Source: Ruegeria sp. YS9
GTDB taxonomy: Bacteria > Pseudomonadota > Alphaproteobacteria > Rhodobacterales > Rhodobacteraceae
Reading direction: 5' to 3'
NCBI RefSeq assembly: GCF_024628725.1
Contig: NZ_CP102409.1
Span: forward strand, 901,001-965,000
DNA length: 64,000 nucleotides
Position 1 is the first letter of the stretch. Each line of letters starts with the position of its first letter. Of the stretch, positions 16,701-25,138 are shown piece after piece. Both the position numbers and the translations under genes were made by a program. Under the pieces are notes generated by a model, which saw only the letters and a list, made by a program, of their open reading frames with translations, did not search any database and had not been told where the DNA came from.

Positions 16701-17351
16701 TTACTCCAGACGATCCGAGCGGATCGCGTATTCGGTGACGGTGAAGCCGAAAGGGTTCTGCCAGACATCGTCGATCGACCGGCTGTTCTCGGGTCGAAAC
16801 TCAAACATCAGGGTTGCGGTGAAGAGCCCGTTTTGACTGCCGCGCGGCGAATTGAGCCGCTTGCGAAGGCGCACTTGGGCACGGTTGGCGCTGATATGGG
16901 TGATAGACAGAACCTCGACTTCAAGGCGCGCATCTGTGCCATAGCTGTCCGGCGGATAGGCCTCATGGCCGCTGGTCCAAAGCGCGCGCAGTCCTGCGGC
17001 GGCCGCGCCGTCCGACTGGTCCAGGACCCGCCGCACCCGCACGTCATTGTCGAGCTGATTGTAGGTCTCTCGATCGATCACATAGCGGTAGACCTGTGCC
17101 TCGATGATAGCGGGGCGTTCCGTGAGTGAGACCGCTTCAACCATGGCATTGGGGAGGGCCATGCCGGTTTCGCTATCAAAGGGCACGATCATGGGCGGCG
17201 GGTCCGCGTCGAACAGGGCAACGAGGGCGGCGGCGAGGCAACCTACCATGCCAAACGCCATGCCTGTCAGCCCCAGTTTCTGCCACATGAGCTCGCGTCG
17301 TCGTGCGCCGTAGACGAGCTCTTCTTCGATGATTTCTGCCTCGCTGTTCAT
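16701..17351 (-). CDS. virB8: Type IV secretion inner-membrane scaffold VirB8
   Basis: 216 residues. A short cytoplasmic N terminus (VYGARRRELMWQKLG) and one membrane helix (LTGMAFGMVGCLAAALVALF) precede the periplasmic NTF2-like domain, which contains IIEAQVYRYVIDRETYNQL and ends FRPENSRSIDDVWQNPFGFTV. VirB8 nucleates assembly of the channel and contacts VirB9 and VirB10. Three bases separate it from the following virB9. Confidence 0.93.
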   Translation of the reverse strand: MNSEAEIIEEELVYGARRRELMWQKLGLTGMAFGMVGCLAAALVALFDADPPPMIVPFDSETGMALPNAMVEAVSLTERPAIIEAQVYRYVIDRETYNQLDNDVRVRRVLDQSDGAAAAGLRALWTSGHEAYPPDSYGTDARLEVEVLSITHISANRAQVRLRKRLNSPRGSQNGLFTATLMFEFRPENSRSIDDVWQNPFGFTVTEYAIRSDRLE

Positions 17352-17354
17352 GGA

Positions 17355-18134
17355 TCAGTCCGCGCGCAGGTCTGGCAGGGTGAAGTCCATATAGCGGCGC
17401 TCTTCGGCCAGGGTGGCTGCATCCACCACCCCGGATTGTCCCGCGCCAACGGTCTGGATGGCTTCAAGCTCCCACATGCGCGTCATGGCAATCGCAAGCT
17501 CGGCGGTGACGCGGGTGTTGTGATCGACCGCTTCCTTGAGCGTTTCCATGTCCGGGATCAGCGAAACCAGCTGTTCGACCCGATCGAGGGACTGTGCCGC
17601 CTCCTCATAGCTGTTCTCAGCGGCCGCCGACATCACTGCCCCGGTGCTCGCTTGGCTGGCAATGCGCTCAGCCCCTGGATTGCCGCTGTTGGCCATGTCG
17701 GACAGGCTGTCTTGGTCAAAGCCTGCGTCCTCCAAGGCTTGCGTCATACGGCCTTCCATCTGAGGGGCGGCATTGCCGATCAGGCCGCTGAAATCGCCGC
17801 TCTGGATTTGCCGTATGGTGCCAAGGAGATCGCCGAATTCCTGATCGAGAAGTCCGTCGAGATCACCACCCATGGTCATTTCAATGATATCCGTCGCGCC
17901 GGTTAGCGCAGCGTAGGTCTCGTTGAGCGTGTCGAGTTGCCGCTGCACCAGGTCGAGCTGGTCGAGAAGCGTGTCGAGCTGGTCGGTCTGGATCCCGAAA
18001 TCCTCCAGCATCTGCTGCAGCTGGCGAATTTCCTGGGCGATGTTGCGCGTGTCGACAGTCGGCACGCCTTGAGCAATTGCAGGAGACGCAACCAACAATG
18101 CGCAGGTGGCTACGGCAGAAAGAAAGCGGATCAT
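17355..18134 (-). CDS. virB5: Type IV secretion minor pilus protein VirB5/TrbJ
   Basis: 259 residues with signal peptide MIRFLSAVATCALLVASPAIAQ. Long amphipathic helices follow (NIAQEIRQLQQMLEDFGIQ, LDTLLDQLDLVQRQLDTLNE), typical of VirB5/TrbJ. The C-terminal region, rich in Ala and Glu, also matches. VirB5 sits at the pilus tip and contributes to recipient adhesion. The start overlaps the stop of the upstream transglycosylase (ATGA). Confidence 0.88.
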   Translation of the reverse strand: MIRFLSAVATCALLVASPAIAQGVPTVDTRNIAQEIRQLQQMLEDFGIQTDQLDTLLDQLDLVQRQLDTLNETYAALTGATDIIEMTMGGDLDGLLDQEFGDLLGTIRQIQSGDFSGLIGNAAPQMEGRMTQALEDAGFDQDSLSDMANSGNPGAERIASQASTGAVMSAAAENSYEEAAQSLDRVEQLVSLIPDMETLKEAVDHNTRVTAELAIAMTRMWELEAIQTVGAGQSGVVDAATLAEERRYMDFTLPDLRAD

Positions 18135-19279
18135 CGGAGAGCCTCCAGATCGAATTGCATGAAGTCTTGTTCGCGGGCCTGCGCGGCCGCCATGGCCAGC
18201 GCTTCGGCGCTGAGCGGACGGGTATGGGTGGCCTTGAGGCGCGTGCGGATTGCGATCAGGCGCGCGAGTTCGGCCCGCGCGTAAGTGTTGAGCGACATGG
18301 CCGCGTGAATGTCATCTGTCTCGCCAATGCGGGTGATGATGTCCTGCACGCGCAGCGCGGCCGCTTGCACTGAGACCATGGAATAATCGCCATAAACCCC
18401 TGCGCCGAAAGAGGTGAGGCTCATGGTAGAATTGGCGAGTAGAACCGGATCGATGGTGCCAAGCGCATCAACGCCGCCGACGCGGGCAAGGTAGAGATTG
18501 TAACGCTGAGGGATCACCTGAACGTAGTGTTGGGTCTCAGCAAAGGGCGGCACGCCGGCGTAGCGCTGCACGTTGCCGGGACCTGCATTGTAGGCAGCGA
18601 GCCCGTGAATGATGTTGCCGTCAAACATGGCCAGCATCTGTGCCAGATAGCGCGCGCCACCGGTGACCTGAATGTAGGGGTTTTCATAGTAGGCCGGGTA
18701 AATCCCGAGATCCTGCGCCGTGCCAGGCATGATCTGGGTCAGGCCAAATGCACCAACAGGCGAGCGCGCGCCGATGGTGAAACGGCTTTCTTGCCAGATC
18801 AGCGCCTGCAACAGGCAGCGCCATTGCTTGGGCGAAAGGCCCGCCGCGCGCACTCCGGACATTTGGTGCGTTTCCTGCGCGGCGCGAATGATCAGCTCTT
18901 CAATCGAGCCTGAGGCGTCGCCGAACATCTGGGCCGCGCCGGGATTCGTATCAACCGGACCATAAAGCGTTTCTGCGGCGCTCTCAGGCGATGAACCCGC
19001 TTCCAAGCTCGCGACCAGTTCGCCCGAGTTCCCGCTGGCAAGCGTCGCGGCATCGAGAATGCTTTCCAGCGCCTGGAGTTGTTCTTGTTCCAGCTCTTCA
19101 AGCTCTTCTTCTTTGGTCAACCGATCCCGCTGCAGAGCCAGATCCTGTTCGCCTTGCTGCAGCACGCGTTCGCGCTGCAAAAACATGCCCGCATCAAAGG
19201 TCGGCACGCCTTGGGCAAAGGCCATTGGCGTGGCGAACCACACCAAGCCCGCAAAGATCTGCAGGCGGTGCTTACTCAC
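18131..19279 (-). CDS. Lytic transglycosylase of the type IV secretion operon
   Basis: 382 residues with a GTG start at 19279 giving signal peptide VSVSKHRLQIFAGLVWFA through AFAQ. A coiled-coil region (residues 35-75, very Glu/Gln/Leu-rich) precedes an SLT domain. The catalytic Glu is in ALIWQESRFTIGARSPVGAF, followed by GLTQIMPGTAQDLGI and GLAAYNAGPGNVQRY. It cleaves peptidoglycan to let the channel cross the wall. The GTG overlaps the stop of the small lipoprotein gene (GTGAGTAA), which supports this start. It is a second transglycosylase besides VirB1 in the same operon. Confidence 0.88.
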   Translation of the reverse strand: MSKHRLQIFAGLVWFATPMAFAQGVPTFDAGMFLQRERVLQQGEQDLALQRDRLTKEEELEELEQEQLQALESILDAATLASGNSGELVASLEAGSSPESAAETLYGPVDTNPGAAQMFGDASGSIEELIIRAAQETHQMSGVRAAGLSPKQWRCLLQALIWQESRFTIGARSPVGAFGLTQIMPGTAQDLGIYPAYYENPYIQVTGGARYLAQMLAMFDGNIIHGLAAYNAGPGNVQRYAGVPPFAETQHYVQVIPQRYNLYLARVGGVDALGTIDPVLLANSTMSLTSFGAGVYGDYSMVSVQAAALRVQDIITRIGETDDIHAAMSLNTYARAELARLIAIRTRLKATHTRPLSAEALAMAAAQAREQDFMQFDLEALR

Positions 19280-19430
19280 CGAGACCACCAATCGGCCCGA
19301 GCAGCTCGAAATTGCAGCTGCTGCGGCTGACTTCGGCAAAAGACTTGAAGCATTCTGCTTCGGACGGCCGGTATTCCGCGCAGGCTGTTAGGGTCAAAAG
19401 GGTAAGGGTCAGTACGCCAAGTCTAGCCAT
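19272..19430 (-). CDS. Small VirB7-like lipoprotein (52 residues)
   Basis: A 52-codon gene starting ATG at 19430 and ending TAA at 19272. The product begins MARLGVLTLTLLTLTAC, a lipoprotein signal with lipobox LTAC, so the mature chain is about 36 residues anchored in the outer membrane. It carries two further cysteines in the mature part. Position after virB4, size and lipobox fit VirB7, the lipoprotein of the outer core complex. The start overlaps the virB4 stop by 8 bases and the stop overlaps the GTG of the next gene, so it is embedded in translational coupling. Family assignment is inference; short VirB7 proteins are poorly conserved. Confidence 0.75.
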   Translation of the reverse strand: MARLGVLTLTLLTLTACAEYRPSEAECFKSFAEVSRSSCNFELLGPIGGLGE

Positions 19431-21798
19431 CAATCAGTCTCCAAAAGTCGGGGTTCTGGCGATAATTCGCGCCGACCAGCGCTTCGCCTTTTTCCATGCC
19501 GCCAAGGATCGTGAGGTAAGGGCCAAGCGCGCTTAGATCAGCGTCGATCACCACTGAGCCTTGGTCGTCGCGCACCAGAGCCAAGCGGGAGTTACTGCCT
19601 GTGCCAAGCAGAACGCTGAGCTCTTTCTCAGAAAGGCCCAGCATGGTGTAGTCACTGGCCGAGGCGCGAATGTTGGGAAGCAAAAGCTGCGTCGGCACTG
19701 CTTCAACGATCGTCTTGCCGGTACGGGTTTTCTCGAGCTGGCTTGCGTATTGGGTCATCATCACGACGACCGCGTTCTGTTTGCGCGCCGTGACCAGCCA
19801 GTTGCTGAGCCGGTCGGCAAAATACGGGTTGTCGAGCGCTTTCCAGGCTTCGTCGATGATGATCAGCGTTGGCTTGCGATCCTCTATGACGCGCTCCACT
19901 CGCCGAAACAGGTAGGACAGCACCGCCATGCGCTCTTTCTCGCTTTCGCTGTCGAGAATGCCGGTCAGGTCGAACCCGACAACATCACCATCGAGCGAGA
20001 AGGTATCTTCAGAACTTTGCCCAAAAATCCAACCGTAGCGACCATCAGCGGTCCATTCCTGAATCCGTTCGAACAGATCCCCTTCATCCGCCCCCGCCAC
20101 AAAGAGGGAGGCCAAATCCTGCCAGTTGCGCAGGGCGGCATCGCTCGCCCCGGCGTTCTGGCGCACTCCTTCTTGGATGCGATTGATCTGAACCGGGCTC
20201 AGGTGCTTGTCGGTGCGATGCAGCAGGGTGGCCAGCCAATCAGACAGCCAGGCTTGCCCGCGCCCATCGATTTCTGTGCGCAGAGGGTTGAGGCCGGTTG
20301 CCTCGCCTGCCTTGATGGCGCTGTAGCGCCCGCCATTGGCCCGCACGGCCATTTCCATGCCAGCGCGATAGTCGAAGACAAAGACGCGCGCGTCGCAGCG
20401 ACGGGCTTGGGTCATCAGAAAGGCCGACAACACTGACTTTCCAGAGCCAGGGCGGCCGAGGATCAAGGTATGCCCGCTGGTCGGCTCTTTGTCCGGCTGC
20501 CCCGTCTCGTGGTAGTTGAATAGAAAGCCTGAGCGTTCAGGCGTCGGGAACAGGGAGATTGGTTTGCCCCAAGGCACTTGGTGTCCGGGTTTGCCCAGTT
20601 GACCGCGATGCAGCGCTGCGAGGTCGGCAAAGTTCGTGTTCGTGATGGCGGCCTTGCGGCTGCGCATCTGTCCGTTGCCCGGATGCTGCGCGAAATAATG
20701 GGTCCGAGCCGCAAAGCTCTCATTCACCAGATTGACGCCTTCACTGGCGGCGATGTTGCGCACCTCGGCCGCGATGGCTTCCAGTTTTTCTTCGTTCTCG
20801 GCGAAAACCGTGACGGTCATGTGATGATCGCCGAAGCTAAGACGCTTGGATTCCAAGTCATCCAGCGCGTCGACCAGTTCTTCAGCAAGGGAAATCGCAC
20901 CATCATCACTGGCCTTCATCAGGCGCTGTTGCCGCTTGATCCGGCTGGCCATGATGTTGCTGTTTATCGGTGTGAAGGAGTGTGTGACCACCATGTCGAC
21001 CGGCAGGTTCAGCTCATCGAACATGGTGCAGCTGGTTTTGGTCGGGTAGGTCTTGATCGCAAAACTGGTACCAAACCGCTTGCCCGCCGTCCCATCGTCG
21101 AGCGTAAAGCCTCGCCCCTGAAACGTGACGCGGGTATTGACCACATCCTCGGCAATCACGCCAAAGCGGGATCTTGCAAAGAGCGGTCGCTCTTGACCAA
21201 TGTTGAGCGCCCCGAGGAACCCGAGTAGTTCGCCGCTTTCAGCGCCGAGTAGGCGCGGGTTCAACTCGGCAAATGACGAGAGCAGAAACCCGACGACCTC
21301 CTCAAGCTTGCGAAGCTGCTTAGCCGTCCGGTCTTTCAGCTGAGCGATCGAGTCTGAGCGCTTCAGGCGGAGCCGTGCGCCGAGGGGAGGACGTTTCAGC
21401 ACCGTGAGCGTGAGTGTCTTGTCCCTCAGCCCCGCCCGTGTCATTGCCATTTGCCAACGGCTGTCCAGCGCTTGAGCAAACCCCTCATTGGGCACCGGCG
21501 ACAAGACGGTCTCGATCGCTTTTGAAACCTTGTGGACGTAGAAACTGTACTCTGGCCCAATCTGCGCAATGATCGCCGCGAAGAGCGCGCGGATCTTCTC
21601 CAGATGCGCGTCATCGCTGGTCATGCTGTTGATGCCGTCAAGGCGGATACACTGGAACAAAGCATTGCCGCGTGTGCGGATCGTCACGTCATTCACGAGG
21701 CTGACATAGGGCAGCATGCTGGCCATCGGGCGCTCTTTGCGCGCCCAGTCTGGCAGCGTTGCAAGATCATCCGAGGGGTCATGGAGCATAGCTGTCAC
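19423..21798 (-). CDS. virB4: Type IV secretion ATPase VirB4
   Basis: 791 residues, the expected size. An N-terminal domain of about 430 residues precedes the ATPase with Walker A GRPGSGKS (448-455), Walker B TLIIIDEAWKAL near 650, and the C-terminal motif VVVMMTQYASQLEKT. VirB4 is the largest traffic ATPase and associates with the inner membrane. A GTG at 21798 is used; an ATG three codons later is equally possible. It overlaps the virB3 3' end. Confidence 0.95.
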   Translation of the reverse strand: MTAMLHDPSDDLATLPDWARKERPMASMLPYVSLVNDVTIRTRGNALFQCIRLDGINSMTSDDAHLEKIRALFAAIIAQIGPEYSFYVHKVSKAIETVLSPVPNEGFAQALDSRWQMAMTRAGLRDKTLTLTVLKRPPLGARLRLKRSDSIAQLKDRTAKQLRKLEEVVGFLLSSFAELNPRLLGAESGELLGFLGALNIGQERPLFARSRFGVIAEDVVNTRVTFQGRGFTLDDGTAGKRFGTSFAIKTYPTKTSCTMFDELNLPVDMVVTHSFTPINSNIMASRIKRQQRLMKASDDGAISLAEELVDALDDLESKRLSFGDHHMTVTVFAENEEKLEAIAAEVRNIAASEGVNLVNESFAARTHYFAQHPGNGQMRSRKAAITNTNFADLAALHRGQLGKPGHQVPWGKPISLFPTPERSGFLFNYHETGQPDKEPTSGHTLILGRPGSGKSVLSAFLMTQARRCDARVFVFDYRAGMEMAVRANGGRYSAIKAGEATGLNPLRTEIDGRGQAWLSDWLATLLHRTDKHLSPVQINRIQEGVRQNAGASDAALRNWQDLASLFVAGADEGDLFERIQEWTADGRYGWIFGQSSEDTFSLDGDVVGFDLTGILDSESEKERMAVLSYLFRRVERVIEDRKPTLIIIDEAWKALDNPYFADRLSNWLVTARKQNAVVVMMTQYASQLEKTRTGKTIVEAVPTQLLLPNIRASASDYTMLGLSEKELSVLLGTGSNSRLALVRDDQGSVVIDADLSALGPYLTILGGMEKGEALVGANYRQNPDFWRLIDG

Positions 21799-22057
21799 CC
21801 GAATGGATCTTGCGGTTCGGGGTAGGCGGCGTTTCCTGTAGGGCGGTGACCATTACCTCAAGAAAGGCAGGGTCCCAATCCGCCGCTTTCCATAGCGCGG
21901 GATAGGCCAGAGCGGCGATGATGATCACCGGCCAGCTCTGGACCCACAGAAACAGCAATACAAACCCGAAGAGCCAGACCATGGCATACATGATCGGCAA
22001 GCCGATGAGCTTTGGTGGCCGGATCAGACCGAGGAAGAGGCGGGTTTGCGTTGCCAT
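21779..22057 (-). CDS. virB3: Type IV secretion protein VirB3
   Basis: 92 residues. The N terminus RLFLGLIRPPKLIGLPIMYA and two adjacent membrane segments (AMVWLFGFVLLFLWV, PVIIIAALAYPAL), followed by a short soluble tail, match VirB3. It works with VirB4 in pilin handling at the inner membrane. It lies seven bases after virB2 and overlaps virB4 by 20 bases. Confidence 0.9.
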   Translation of the reverse strand: MATQTRLFLGLIRPPKLIGLPIMYAMVWLFGFVLLFLWVQSWPVIIIAALAYPALWKAADWDPAFLEVMVTALQETPPTPNRKIHSGDSYAP

Positions 22058-22064
22058 GCCGGAA

Positions 22065-22355
22065 TTACGCGCCCCAGATGGCGGTCACGATGGTTGGCGC
22101 GGCCGCGATGCCTGCAATGGCAACCAGCACCCAGAGGGCTTGGCGGAAATCCAGAATGCCGAACAGCCAGGAGAGGAACACGCCAATCAAGGCCAAGGTG
22201 CCTATGACGATGCCCAAGGGGCCGGTGATCGTGTCGACAATGCCTTGAAGAAGGTTCTGCACCGGGGAGAGATCGATGCTTTGCGCAAATGCCGGGTTGG
22301 CAATCATCAAGCTGGCCAGAACCAGCGACAGGATCGTGCGGAATTGTATGTGCAT
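22065..22355 (-). CDS. virB2: Type IV secretion major pilin VirB2
   Basis: 96 residues with a long signal sequence (MHIQFRTILSLVLASLMIANPAFAQ). Two hydrophobic helices follow (IVDTITGPLGIVIGTLALIG, and LWVLVAIAGIAAAPTIVTAI), separated by a short loop, the classic VirB2/TrbC pilin layout. It is processed and polymerised into the pilus. It overlaps the virB1 stop by one base. Confidence 0.92.
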   Translation of the reverse strand: MHIQFRTILSLVLASLMIANPAFAQSIDLSPVQNLLQGIVDTITGPLGIVIGTLALIGVFLSWLFGILDFRQALWVLVAIAGIAAAPTIVTAIWGA

Positions 22356-23068
22356 CAGGAGGCTCCAGTCAGTCGGTCACGCACAGCCATGACGCGGCGC
22401 ACGTGATTTTGGGTTTCTCGGTAGGGAGGAATGCCGCCATAGCGCGCGACCGCGTCTGGTCCCGCGTTATAGGCGGCAAGCGCAAGTTCGGGCGTGCCGA
22501 ACTGCGCCAACATCATCAGAAGGTAGCGGGCAGAGCCATCGAGGTTTGCCTGCCAGTCATGCGGATCCACGCCGAGCTGAGCGGCCGTTCCGGGCATCAA
22601 CTGCCCGAGGCCGATCGCACCGGCTGAGCTGCGCGCATTCGGACGATAAGCGCTTTCGATCTCGATATTGGCTTGGAACAGTGCCTGCCATTCCGTCACC
22701 GACAGACCCGCGCGACGCAACGCCGGGTGCCCACCATAGCGATGCGCGGTGCTTTCAAGCGCTGCGAGGATTTCGGGGCGGGGAACTGCGCGGGCGGGTG
22801 CAGGAGGCGGATCTTCAGGCTCAGGCGATGCGAAAACGATCAGCTCTGGCGGGTTTGCGCCAATCCCGTCGACATAGCTTTGCGCAAAACCTGATTGGGG
22901 GGCTTTGGTCTCTAGCTGGCCGTCGACCCGCATGGAAAGCACGAAGCCTTCGGAATAGGCGGGGACAGCAAGGCATGCTGCGAGGACGGCAAGTAGCTTA
23001 GCCCGCGTCGTCCAGTTTGTGTGAGGCGACTTTGCCTTCGAGCATCGGGATCGAGACGATCGAGACAC
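22355..23068 (-). CDS. virB1: Lytic transglycosylase VirB1
   Basis: About 237 residues. A signal-like segment (RAKLLAVLAACLAVPAYSEG) precedes a linker rich in Pro and the SLT domain. The catalytic Glu is in ANIEIESAYRPNARSSAGAI, followed by GLGQLMPGTAAQLGV and LALAAYNAGPDAVARYGG. It opens peptidoglycan for channel assembly. No ATG lies close to the signal sequence. The nearest plausible start is GTG at 23068, which lies inside the upstream gene and gives an N terminus rich in Arg and Ser. The start is uncertain, the domain assignment is not. Confidence 0.85.
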   Translation of the reverse strand: MSRSSRSRCSKAKSPHTNWTTRAKLLAVLAACLAVPAYSEGFVLSMRVDGQLETKAPQSGFAQSYVDGIGANPPELIVFASPEPEDPPPAPARAVPRPEILAALESTAHRYGGHPALRRAGLSVTEWQALFQANIEIESAYRPNARSSAGAIGLGQLMPGTAAQLGVDPHDWQANLDGSARYLLMMLAQFGTPELALAAYNAGPDAVARYGGIPPYRETQNHVRRVMAVRDRLTGAS

Positions 23069-23324
23069 CAAGTCCAGCAAGGAAGCTCGATAAGCCGTTG
23101 ATTGTCTTGAACTCTCGGGCAGCCATGTTGTTGCGCGCTGTAACAAGCAGGCGACGCGTCTCACCATCTGGCGAGACGCAATGCACGGTCCAAACTCCGG
23201 ACCACTGAGCACCTGTTCGTTTGGGCGTAACCCGGCACACAACATCTGCCGAATGACCTTCGGCAAGAAGCGTGCGCAGCCCGTCTTCACTGACAACATT
23301 GGGGGCGTCTTGCATCAGATTCAT
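22998..23324 (-). CDS. Uncharacterised protein leading the type IV secretion operon
   Basis: 108 residues from ATG 23324 (MNLMQDAPNVVSEDGLRTLL); an ATG nine codons upstream is possible, but AAGG eight bases before 23324 looks like a better ribosome site. It contains short beta-strands (SADVVCRVTPKRTGAQWSGV, VHCVSPDGETRRLLVTARNN) and a C-terminal helix with SSFLAGLGVSIVSIPM. No signal peptide and no recognised family. It overlaps virB1 by about 70 bases and is the first gene of the operon. Confidence 0.65.
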   Translation of the reverse strand: MNLMQDAPNVVSEDGLRTLLAEGHSADVVCRVTPKRTGAQWSGVWTVHCVSPDGETRRLLVTARNNMAAREFKTINGLSSFLAGLGVSIVSIPMLEGKVASHKLDDAG

Positions 23325-23487
23325 AGGATCGAGCCTTGCAGAATTGTGCATTGACCCGGCAGTCCCTCATGGACTACCGAACCGATACAATATTATAATC
23401 TTGCAATCAATAGGTGCAATTTGAGTTATTGCGCCCTTCATGCGTTGAAACAAATTTACTGCAACGGAGTGGCTGAGCCAAGATAAT

Positions 23488-23775
23488 ATGGCGCTTTTGA
23501 AACAAACATTGGCGGTTATGGTCGTTCTGAGCTGTGGTTCTGCCGCGATTGCGGGCAGTTGCCTGTCGCCTGCACCGCCCTGGATGCCGACCGATGCCGA
23601 TGACCTGCGAGCTTATGCTGACCTGTTGAGGCGCGATGCGGAGACGTATTTCACCGATGTTGAGCAGTACTTCCGTTGCCTGGATCGTCAGCGCAGAGAT
23701 GTCTTCGAGGAAGCGCGCGCGGTCACTGGAGACTACGCGCGTCTCTTGGAGCTTCTGGACGACGTGAGGTATTGA
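23488..23775 (+). CDS. Small secreted protein divergent from the secretion operon
   Basis: 95 residues with signal peptide MALLKQTLAVMVVLSCGSAAIA. The mature protein has two cysteines (SCLSPAPPWMPTD and YFRCLDRQRRDVF) that could form one disulfide, and a charged helical body (DDLRAYADLLRRDAETYFTD). No family recognised. It is divergent from the operon and may be controlled together with it through 23,325-23,487, an AT-rich segment. Confidence 0.65.
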   Translation: MALLKQTLAVMVVLSCGSAAIAGSCLSPAPPWMPTDADDLRAYADLLRRDAETYFTDVEQYFRCLDRQRRDVFEEARAVTGDYARLLELLDDVRY

Positions 23776-24163
23776 GACCCGTCCTTGCCTATTGATAGCG
23801 GCCGCTCATCAGAGCTGCGGCAAATGTCGACAATGCGGGACTTTGCCGACATTGATGTTTAGCCATGTTGCTGACGCAGCATTTGTTTTCTCTTGCAGCA
23901 CAACCATCGCTGCGTTGCGGCCGCGAGCCGCGGGAGCGGACATTCAGAGTTCGTCGGGCCCCAAAAATCTGTTCCACTACCGAATGACGGAGGGGAGCCC
24001 GTAGTTCCAACCCTGTACCTTGCTCGAACAACCGCTAGACGTCGCCACTTCAAGGTTAACGATCGCCATCGGAGCTGAGATCTTTCCCCGTAAGCTCCTG
24101 ACACAATGACAGCGCAACTTCGGCGAGGGTATCAATCAACTGCTTTTGAATTGGTCGGATACG
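23776..24163. other. Intergenic stretch without a recognisable gene
   Basis: About 390 bases. It contains an imperfect inverted pair (AATGTCGACAATGCGGGA versus CTTTGCCGACATTG near 23,823-23,855) and the phrase GCGGGAGCGGACATTC, which looks like dispersed Roseobacter intergenic sequence. No gene that I can support. Confidence 0.45.
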
Positions 24164-24766
24164 TCAGGTGTCCGCGACGTAGAACTTCAGAATGTCTGGC
24201 GCGACACCCACGCCGTTGACTGGCGTGACGTCTTGAGGGCAGGCGGACATGACGGCGATGACGTCCATATCGGCGCGGAAGGTCACTTGGTCATCCGGTT
24301 TTGACACGGGTGCGACGAAACTTGTGCTGCCGTCGGCTTGCACAGGGACGTTCATCCAAAGATTGAAAGGGGCGGGAACAGCTGGCGCTTTGAGGCCAAT
24401 GGCCATCAGCGCCATCCGCAGATTATCAGCGCAATTGTCGTGGTATTCCGTGCAGCCCAATTGCTGGTACCGGGCATGATCGCAGCAGGCGATTATCGTG
24501 TCATGCACACCATCGGATGTGTCTTCCGTGATTGTCATCAAGGGGCGACGCAGGTTGGAGGTCACACTGTCACCTACTTTGGGGAATATCGAGCCTAGGG
24601 CTGTGTGCAAATGCTCCATCGAAGAATACTCACCCACATCATCTGCTGCAAAAATCCAGAAATCGCAGACTTGATGGCCGCTGGGGTTCATCACGGTTAG
24701 CTGTTGACCTGCGCCGACGCGCACCGCCACGCCGCATCGCGCGTCGATTGTGTAGGTGTGGTTCAT
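24164..24766 (-). CDS. DUF1989 family protein (urea-carboxylase-associated type)
   Basis: 200 residues starting MNHTYTIDARCGVAVRVGAG. The family pattern is QQLTVMNPSGHQVCDFWIF, then EYSSMEHLHTALGSIFPKVG, TSNLRRPLMTITEDTSDGVH and CCDHARYQQLGCTEYHDNCA. The Cys and His residues in DHARYQQLGC and EYHDNC are conserved features that suggest a metal site. DUF1989 proteins (UAAP1/2) travel with urea and guanidine carboxylase or aminomethyl-transfer genes; their biochemistry is unclear. Here it is divergent from a TIM barrel/phosphoribosyltransferase operon. Longer starts up to 24934 exist; ATG 24766 matches the family N terminus. Confidence 0.82.
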   Translation of the reverse strand: MNHTYTIDARCGVAVRVGAGQQLTVMNPSGHQVCDFWIFAADDVGEYSSMEHLHTALGSIFPKVGDSVTSNLRRPLMTITEDTSDGVHDTIIACCDHARYQQLGCTEYHDNCADNLRMALMAIGLKAPAVPAPFNLWMNVPVQADGSTSFVAPVSKPDDQVTFRADMDVIAVMSACPQDVTPVNGVGVAPDILKFYVADT

Positions 24767-25138
24767 TCTGGGTGTGCCGTCAGCGGAAACGGCAATCTCA
24801 AGACTGCGGTTGGTACCATCGGGTCGGGAGGGGTCGAACGAGGCCATGGGCACGGGCTTTCGTGGATTATGTCTGGGTAGTTGCATTGTTTGGCGAGGGG
24901 CCATTCGCAAAGGAGCATAGACAGTTCTCGGCATATTGGAATGAAGCTTACGTGCTTCTCGTCGGAGACGTGCCGAAGATTAGCTCCGCTTTGACATCGG
25001 CTGGTTTTGCAAAGAACCGCAGGCGTTCTCATCGAGATGCATTCATTTCCAAGCTAAATGAACTAATAAGCACAATAAATTTTCTAAATTCCATTGCCGA
25101 TGATAGCGTCCTCGCAATAACCGGGATTGAGAATTGAG
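24767..25138. other. Intergenic control region between DUF1989 gene and TIM-barrel operon
   Basis: About 370 bases between divergent genes. An AT-rich tract at 25,035-25,110 (cacaataaattttctaaatt) probably contains the promoters. Open frames cross it on both strands, but their content is not protein-like, and I see no gene that I can support. Confidence 0.5.

Noticed and set aside
19561..20436. 291-codon plus-strand open frame
   Set aside because: Antisense to virB4 and lacks recognisable motifs.
24532..25137. Plus-strand open frame ending just before the TIM-barrel gene
   Set aside because: Its first part is antisense to the DUF1989 gene; the last 80 codons have no recognisable family and cover the AT-rich promoter region.
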